A stretch of 64,000 nucleotides of DNA from assembly GCF_011045115.1 (NCBI RefSeq), contig NZ_JAAKZG010000002.1:62001-126000 (forward strand), in the 5' to 3' direction. The notes beneath the pieces were generated by a model, which was not told where the DNA came from, did not search any database, and saw only the letters and a list, made by a program, of their open reading frames with translations. This stretch comes from Mesorhizobium zhangyense (GTDB lineage: Bacteria > Pseudomonadota > Alphaproteobacteria > Rhizobiales > Rhizobiaceae). The translations under genes and the position numbers were made by a program. Positions 58,889-64,000 of this stretch are shown here, piece by piece (positions within the stretch are counted from its first letter, which is position 1; each line of letters begins with the position of its first letter).

Positions 58889-59374
58889 CTAACCCCGCCA
58901 GTGCAGGACGCAGACGAGCGTGAAGACGCGGCGCGCCGTGTCGAAATCGATGTCGATCTTGCCGGCCAGCCGGTCCATCAGCGTCTGCGAGCCTTCGTTG
59001 TGAAGGCCCCTGCGACCCATGTCGATCGCCTCGATCTGGTTCGGGCTTGAGGTGCGGATGGCCTCGTAATAGCTCTCGCAGACCATGAAATAGTCTTTGA
59101 CGATGCGCCGGAACGGCGTCAGCGACAGGATATGAGTCATCACCGGGCTGTCGTCTTCATGCGTGATGGCAAAGACCAGCCGGGAATCGATCATCGAGAG
59201 TTTCAGCTTGTAGGGTCCGTTGCCCTCGTCATTGGCCGGCTGAAAACTGTTTTCCTCGATAAGGTCGAAAATCGCCACCGCCCGTTCGTGCTCGATGTCG
59301 GGCGTCGAACGGCCGATCGATTCGTCAAGCGCGACGTCGATCAATCTGGAGCGTTGGCGGGTGACGTCGTCCAT
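58889..59374 (-). CDS. UPF0262 family protein
   Basis: 161 residues. [45 protein letters not shown] and [24 protein letters not shown] define this alphaproteobacterial family, of unknown function and always near hisD. It begins three bases after the hisD stop, and its end overlaps the probable start of the phosphatase. Cytosolic by sequence. Confidence 0.94.
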   Translation of the reverse strand: MDDVTRQRSRLIDVALDESIGRSTPDIEHERAVAIFDLIEENSFQPANDEGNGPYKLKLSMIDSRLVFAITHEDDSPVMTHILSLTPFRRIVKDYFMVCESYYEAIRTSSPNQIEAIDMGRRGLHNEGSQTLMDRLAGKIDIDFDTARRVFTLVCVLHWRG

Positions 59375-59377
59375 CCC

Positions 59378-60676
59378 TCACTCTTGCAGGTTCAATCTGA
59401 TGCCGACGGAGCGGCCATGCGCGTCGAGCCCCTCGGCCGTGGCGAGCGCGATCGCTGCTGGCGCCAGCGCACGCAACTGGTCCGGCCCGAGCTTCAGCAG
59501 CGAGGTGCGCTTCATGAAATCCAGCACCGAAAGCCCGGAGGAAAACCGTGCGGATCGCGCCGTCGGCAGCACATGGTTCGAGCCGCCGACATAGTCGCCG
59601 ATGACTTCGGGCGTATGGCTTCCGATGAAGATCGCGCCGGCATTGCGGATTTTCGGCAGCAGTGCCTCAGGATCGGCAACGGCGAGTTCGAGATGCTCGG
59701 CAGCGATACGGTTGGCGAGCGGGATCGCCTGGTCGATATCCTTCACCAGGATCACCGCGCCGAAATCGCGCCAGCTTGCCGCTGCAGTCTCCGCCCGTGA
59801 TAGCGATTTGAGCTGGCGTTCGACCGCTTCCTCGACCGCCTTGCCGAATCCGGCGTCGTCGGTGATCAGGATCGACTGCGCCGATGCGTCGTGCTCGGCC
59901 TGCGCCAGAAGGTCGGCGGCGATCCAGTCGGGATCATTGTCGGCGTCGGCTATCACCAGCACTTCCGATGGGCCGGCGATCATGTCGATGCCGACGGTGC
60001 CGAACACCTGCCGCTTGGCCGCCGCGACATAGGCATTGCCCGGCCCGACGATCTTGGCCACTGGCGCGATCGTTTCGGTGCCATAGGCAAGGGCTGCCAC
60101 GGCCTGCGCGCCGCCGACGCGGTAGATTTCACTGATGCCGGCAATATCGGCGGCCACCAAAACCAGCGGATTGATGCTGCCGCCCGAGGCCGGCACCACC
60201 ATGACGATGCGCTCGACGCCAGCCACCACGGCTGGAACCGCATTCATCAGTACCGAGCTTGGATAGCTCGCCGTGCCGCCCGGCACGTAGAGGCCGACGG
60301 CCTCGACTGCGGTCCAGCGCGAGCCGAGTTCGACGCCGATCGGATCGACATAGCGGTCGTCCTGCGGCCGCTGGCGCTGATGGTGCGAGCGGATGCGGTC
60401 GCGGGCGAATTTCAGCGCTTCGACGGTCGCTGGGTCGGCATCGCGATAGGCTTGCGCGATATCTTCCTTCGACACGGCGATGCCGAGCTTGTCCAGATCG
60501 GCGCGATCGAACTTCAGCGTCAATTCCTTGAGCACAGCGTCGCCGCGTGCGCGCACATCGGCAATGATGGTCCGCACCACTGCATCCACATCCGGCGAAG
60601 CTTCGCGCTTGGTCGTCAGAAACGCTGCAAAGCGCGTCTCGAAATCGGCATCGGATGTGTTGAGCGTAATTGCCAT
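59378..60676 (-). CDS. hisD: histidinol dehydrogenase
   Basis: 432 residues. Zn-dependent NAD enzyme that oxidises L-histidinol twice to histidine, the last step of the pathway. Visible: VGLYVPGGTASYPSSVLM, MVVPASGGSINP, GGAQAVAALAYGT, the NAD/Zn region AGPSEVLVIAD and AQAEHDASAQSI (zinc glutamine and histidine), then AAEHLELAV with the catalytic Glu-His pair, and GSNHVLPT. Length matches the family. Other his genes are not in the window. Confidence 0.97.
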   Translation of the reverse strand: MAITLNTSDADFETRFAAFLTTKREASPDVDAVVRTIIADVRARGDAVLKELTLKFDRADLDKLGIAVSKEDIAQAYRDADPATVEALKFARDRIRSHHQRQRPQDDRYVDPIGVELGSRWTAVEAVGLYVPGGTASYPSSVLMNAVPAVVAGVERIVMVVPASGGSINPLVLVAADIAGISEIYRVGGAQAVAALAYGTETIAPVAKIVGPGNAYVAAAKRQVFGTVGIDMIAGPSEVLVIADADNDPDWIAADLLAQAEHDASAQSILITDDAGFGKAVEEAVERQLKSLSRAETAAASWRDFGAVILVKDIDQAIPLANRIAAEHLELAVADPEALLPKIRNAGAIFIGSHTPEVIGDYVGGSNHVLPTARSARFSSGLSVLDFMKRTSLLKLGPDQLRALAPAAIALATAEGLDAHGRSVGIRLNLQE

Positions 60677-60692
60677 TTTTTATGAGAACTCG

Positions 60693-61127
60693 TCATGCTT
60701 TGTGTATGGGGCGGGAACTTGCTTCCCAGGCAGCGCCCAGGTCGGCCAGGCGCGCTTCGATGCACTCGACCTGCAGCGCGATTGCGCCGCCGCCGGCGAA
60801 AATCAGTTCGATGGCGCCGGCCGGTGCGTCTCTTTCGTGAAATTGTATCGCCAGGAGAGAGAGCACGTCCTCGGGCTTTTCGCGGTCGATGCCGGTTGCC
60901 CTGACGCCGAGCACGCGGTTGAAATCGAGCACGCTCTTGCGGCGCTGATAGCGCGGGCGGAAGAAGCCCTCCCTGGTTTCCCAGGCGAAGCGGTTGACGC
61001 TCATGATGAAGCGCTTGGACGCCGCGGAAAAATCCAGGTCGCCGACCTTCATGACGGCGTCCTGGACATGCGCCGAGACGATCTTCAAATCCTGTTCGTC
61101 GAGTGCGACGAGTTTAAGCTGGTCCAT
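60693..61127 (-). CDS. DUF2948 family protein
   Basis: 144 residues: LKLVALDEQDLKIVSAHVQDAV, FIMSVNRFAWE, and RRKSVLDFNRVLGVRATGI, the DUF2948 pattern. Function unknown. It is 16 bases before hisD and 94 bases after murA, in the order usual for rhizobia. No signal peptide. Confidence 0.92.
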   Translation of the reverse strand: MDQLKLVALDEQDLKIVSAHVQDAVMKVGDLDFSAASKRFIMSVNRFAWETREGFFRPRYQRRKSVLDFNRVLGVRATGIDREKPEDVLSLLAIQFHERDAPAGAIELIFAGGGAIALQVECIEARLADLGAAWEASSRPIHKA

Positions 61128-61221
61128 GTACGCGCCGGCGCCTGTGCGAAGGTTTCTGGCTTTGTGTTATGCGGTCTTGGCAAAGCACGCAACCGAAACG
61201 CCAGCCGGCGCGGAGCAGTTC

Positions 61222-62511
61222 CTACGAAGACAGGCGTTCGATGGTCGCGCCGCAGCCGGAAAGCTTCTCTTCCAGCCGCTCGAAACCGCGATCGAGGTGA
61301 TAGACGCGGTTGACCACGGTTTCGCCTTCGGCAGCCAGCCCGGCGATGACCAGCGATACCGAAGCACGCAGATCCGTTGCCATCACCGGCGCGCCCTTGA
61401 GCTTCGAGACGCCCTCCACGATGGCAGTCTGGCCGGCAAGCGTGATGTGAGCGCCGAGACGGGCCAATTCCTGCACATGCATGAAGCGGTTCTCGAAGAT
61501 CGTCTCGGTGATGCGGGATTTGCCCTTGGCCATGGTCATCAGGCCCATGAACTGGGCCTGGAGATCGGTCGGGAAGCCGGGGAAAGGCTCGGTCGTCACG
61601 TCGACAGGTGAGATGCCGCTGCCGTTGCGGCGAACGCGAATGCCGGAATTGACCGGAATGATTTCGGTGCCGGTCTGCGCGAGCACGTCAAGCGCACCTT
61701 GCAGCAGGTCGGCGCGCGCGCCTTCCAGCAGCACATCGCCGCCGGCCATCGCAACAGCCATGGCATAGGTGCCGGTCTCGATGCGGTCGGGGATAACGCG
61801 GTGACGCGCACCGGACAGCGCATCGACGCCTTCGATGGTTATGGTCGAGGTGCCGGCACCGTCGATCTTGGCGCCCATGGCGATCAGGCATTCGGCAAGG
61901 TTGACGACTTCCGGCTCACGGGCGGCGTTTTCCAGCACCGTTTCGCCGCGCGCCAGCGTTGCCGCCATCATCAGCACATGCGTCGCGCCGACCGAAACCT
62001 TCGGGAAGACGTAGCGATTGCCCCGCAGCCGGTTCTTGGCCTTGGAGAGTATGTAGCCGCTGTCGACATCGATATCGGCGCCCAGCGCCTGCAGGCCGTC
62101 GATGAACAGGTCGACCGGGCGCGTGCCGATGGCGCAACCGCCTGGCAGCGAAACCTTGGCCTCGCCCATGCGGGCGAGCAGTGGCCCGATAACCCAGAAG
62201 CTGGCGCGCATCTTGGAAACCAGCTCATAGGGAGCGGTGGTGTCGACGATGTTGCGCGCGGTGAAATTGATGGTGCGCGAGTAGCCTTCGTGTTGGCTCT
62301 CGCGGCGGCCATTGACCGAATAGTCGACGCCGTGATTGCCGAGAATGCGGATGAGCTGCTCGACATCGGCCAGGTGCGGCACATTTTCCAGCGTCAGCGT
62401 GTCGTCGGTCAAAAGCGACGCGATCATCAGCGGCAGGGCGGCGTTCTTGGCGCCGGAAATCGGGATGCGGCCTTCCAGATGGTTGCCGCCGACTATTCTT
62501 ATGCGATCCAT
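61222..62511 (-). CDS. murA: UDP-N-acetylglucosamine 1-carboxyvinyltransferase
   Basis: 429 residues from ATG 62511, with GGAG about 11 bases upstream; a second ATG nine bases earlier is too close to it. First step of peptidoglycan synthesis: adds enolpyruvate to UDP-GlcNAc. N-terminal [10 protein letters not shown], catalytic Cys126 in [12 protein letters not shown] (the fosfomycin target, present so the enzyme should be sensitive), and [10 protein letters not shown]. The late [13 protein letters not shown] is also conserved. First gene of the conserved cluster. Confidence 0.97.
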   Translation of the reverse strand: MDRIRIVGGNHLEGRIPISGAKNAALPLMIASLLTDDTLTLENVPHLADVEQLIRILGNHGVDYSVNGRRESQHEGYSRTINFTARNIVDTTAPYELVSKMRASFWVIGPLLARMGEAKVSLPGGCAIGTRPVDLFIDGLQALGADIDVDSGYILSKAKNRLRGNRYVFPKVSVGATHVLMMAATLARGETVLENAAREPEVVNLAECLIAMGAKIDGAGTSTITIEGVDALSGARHRVIPDRIETGTYAMAVAMAGGDVLLEGARADLLQGALDVLAQTGTEIIPVNSGIRVRRNGSGISPVDVTTEPFPGFPTDLQAQFMGLMTMAKGKSRITETIFENRFMHVQELARLGAHITLAGQTAIVEGVSKLKGAPVMATDLRASVSLVIAGLAAEGETVVNRVYHLDRGFERLEEKLSGCGATIERLSS

Positions 62512-62635
62512 GAGAATCATTTCTCCGGGATGTTTCCCGGTTTTGTCCGTTTATCCTTGCGGTCCGTCTAGACCATCGTGAAATGCCGTTCAAGAAATAG
62601 GATTTCGGTCGTCTCGCCGAAAGCCCGCTCATGAA

Positions 62636-62821
62636 TCAGCTAGTTTCCTCGTCATGCGTCTGCGCAGCGGCGATTCCCTCGGGTCGTGCATCTTCCTCGC
62701 CGGTCCGGCGCGACCGCGCCTGCGCCTTGCGCTTCTGCAGATTGGCGCGCAGTTCCTGGGCAAGACGTGCCTTGCGGTCGTCTTTCGTCGGCGAAACTTG
62801 CGTAGTTTTGTTCGAATTCAT
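62636..62821 (-). CDS. small basic protein of unknown function
   Basis: 61 residues, charged and probably disordered: TKDDRKARLAQELRANLQKR, KAQARSRRTGEEDARP, ending HDEETS. It resembles short conserved proteins found upstream of murA in rhizobia. No motif gives a function. The ribosome site (CGGGCAA) is moderate. It lies 115 bases before murA on the same strand and may be co-transcribed. Confidence 0.65.
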   Translation of the reverse strand: MNSNKTTQVSPTKDDRKARLAQELRANLQKRKAQARSRRTGEEDARPEGIAAAQTHDEETS

Positions 62822-62976
62822 GAAGATTGCCCGAACGTGTCCCCTGTTCGATCATCGCGAGAGGCGAAAATACCTATCATTATGGCCGCGCCGTGTCCGT
62901 GCAAAAACACTGCAAACAAGTTTCACACATAACTTGCGCTTGCCGGATTGATGTGGCAGAAGCGCCGCATTCGACA

Positions 62977-63051
<75 letters not shown>

Positions 63052-63144
63052 TCCTATCCGCTTGATAGGAAACAACTATCTGATTTCCCTACCGTATCGG
63101 ACGCCTCCAGTGGTACACAGGAGCGATACACAGTGGGTATTTCT

Positions 63145-64000
63145 ATGCCGTCTCCGACACGCAATCCGGACACCGGAATCTTCCAATACCGCGTTCGAGT
63201 TCCCACCGATTTGGTCGAGCGGGCCAAGGGGAAGTCGATCATGCTGCCCGTGGATGGGCGGCACCGGCCTGTGAAAATCGGGGTCCAGGTCAAAGTTTCT
63301 CTCTCAACGCGAGACCTCCGAGAGGCCAAAGAGCGCTTCCGCGAAGTTGATGCAATCGTCCAAACCTACTGGGACGGGCTTCGGAAGGGTCCCCAGCCGC
63401 TCACCATGAAGCAGGTGTATGCCCTGGCGGGAGAAATGCGGGCCGTCTTCATCGAGGCCTTTGACGACGAGCCCGGAACGCCGGAAACGTGGCTACAGGT
63501 CATGAAGGCCAATGCCGAGGCAGGGGCTGGAACATCGTCCCTCGCGATCCCCACGCCAGCGGTGAAGCTTGCCGCGATGGAGAAGCGCTTTGGCGGCCTA
63601 GTGAGCGCCTACTTAGCCGGAAAGGGCCTTCATGTGGACGAGAAGTCGCGGAAGGCATTGGTTGGCGTGGTAGCCGAGCCATTGTCGGATGCTGCCCGGA
63701 TCAACATGGCGAAGGCATCCGGCGACTATTCCGACACGGGCGAAACTCAGCGCTACCCGAAATTCGTCCCCACTGAGGTCCCGCAAACGGCCACGGGAAA
63801 AACCGCCTTCAAGTCCATTATTGACGAAGAGGTGCGGAGACGTTCACTCGGCACAGAAGGCCGAACCGTCAACAGCAAGTCCATAAGCAAGTTCCGCCGC
63901 CACACCGACGCATTCGAAGCCCACCGCGACAACAAAGACGCGGCCACCATAACGCCCCAGGAGGTCCGCGTTTGGGTCGAAGCGCTACAAACCGGCGGGA
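63145..64000 (+). CDS. tyrosine-recombinase-type phage/island integrase, N-terminal part (cut by window edge)
   Basis: Open from ATG 63145 (or in-frame GTG 63133) to the window edge, at least 285 residues without a stop. The N-terminus (NPDTGIFQYRVRVPTDLVE) and VKVSLSTRDLREAKERF match the DUF6538-type arm-binding start of integrases; a long helical linker follows, and from about residue 215 a core-binding (SAM-like) domain seems to begin (KTAFKSIIDEEVRRRSL, SKFRRHTDAFEAH). The catalytic Arg-His-Arg-Tyr part would lie beyond 64000, so class is inferred from the N-terminus and from the tRNA-Thr next door. Confidence 0.82.
   Translation, partial: MPSPTRNPDTGIFQYRVRVPTDLVERAKGKSIMLPVDGRHRPVKIGVQVKVSLSTRDLREAKERFREVDAIVQTYWDGLRKGPQPLTMKQVYALAGEMRAVFIEAFDDEPGTPETWLQVMKANAEAGAGTSSLAIPTPAVKLAAMEKRFGGLVSAYLAGKGLHVDEKSRKALVGVVAEPLSDAARINMAKASGDYSDTGETQRYPKFVPTEVPQTATGKTAFKSIIDEEVRRRSLGTEGRTVNSKSISKFRRHTDAFEAHRDNKDAATITPQEVRVWVEALQTGG

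Overview
The window is chromosomal DNA of a high-GC alphaproteobacterium of the order Rhizobiales (Hyphomicrobiales), most like Mesorhizobium and other Phyllobacteriaceae. This rests on the C4-type 5-aminolevulinate synthase, the murA-DUF2948-hisD-UPF0262-phosphatase-infA-maf-yacG gene order, small rhizobial families (DUF6460, DUF930, UPF0262), acvB/lpiA lipid genes, and palindromic intergenic repeats of the kind common in rhizobial genomes. No name was supplied, so the genus is an inference. Coding is dense on both strands.

Region 1 (1-11.1 kb) is a surface polysaccharide (probably O-antigen) locus. It holds GDP-mannose and GDP-fucose supply (manC, cut by the window edge; manB; fcl), galE and three glycosyltransferases. 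It ends in a trio, 4-reductase, WecA/WbpL-like initiating transferase and WbpM/CapD-like 4,6-dehydratase, which matches the N-acetylquinovosamine synthesis and initiation module known from Rhizobium etli (WreQ/WreU/WreV) and Pseudomonas (WbpV/WbpL/WbpM). A tRNA-Gly closes the region.

Region 2 (11.3-26.8 kb) is mostly housekeeping: DUF6460 protein, a histone-deacetylase-like hydrolase, MATE exporter, pyrD-DUF952, a CrbS/CrbR (MxtR/ErdR)-like pair of transporter-kinase and LuxR-type regulator, mscL, two aminotransferases (one ilvE), a periplasmic molybdopterin-fold protein, hemA and dadA. A CRP/FNR-type palindrome lies between the divergent hemA and dadA.

Region 3 (26.8-39.6 kb) is the most interesting accessory block. 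A branched-chain-type ABC importer (binding protein, LivG, LivF, LivH, LivM) is co-directional with two paralogous isochorismatase-fold cysteine hydrolases, an N-formylglutamate amidohydrolase-like enzyme and a class III aminotransferase. Divergent from these are an RpiR regulator, a glutamine-synthetase-like ligase and a D-hydantoinase/dihydropyrimidinase. The set looks like uptake and breakdown of an N-carbamoyl, N-formyl or cyclic ureide compound; the substrate cannot be read from sequence.

Region 4 (39.7-50.3 kb) is envelope related: acvB, a DegP-type protease, lpiA/mprF preceded by a coupled 14-codon leader, DedA, ornithine cyclodeaminase, a glycine-zipper lipoprotein and several small proteins. 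Region 5 (50.6-56.8 kb) has a polyamine-type binding protein without its transporter, an alpha/beta hydrolase, a one-chain MOSC-flavin reductase-ferredoxin fusion, a GntR regulator, another glycine-zipper lipoprotein and an unrecognised gene beside tRNA-Phe.

Region 6 (57-63 kb) is the conserved rhizobial yacG-maf-infA-phosphatase-UPF0262-hisD-DUF2948-murA cluster. The window ends with tRNA-Thr followed at once by the 5' part of a tyrosine-recombinase-like integrase, which marks the left edge of a probable integrative element whose body lies outside the window.
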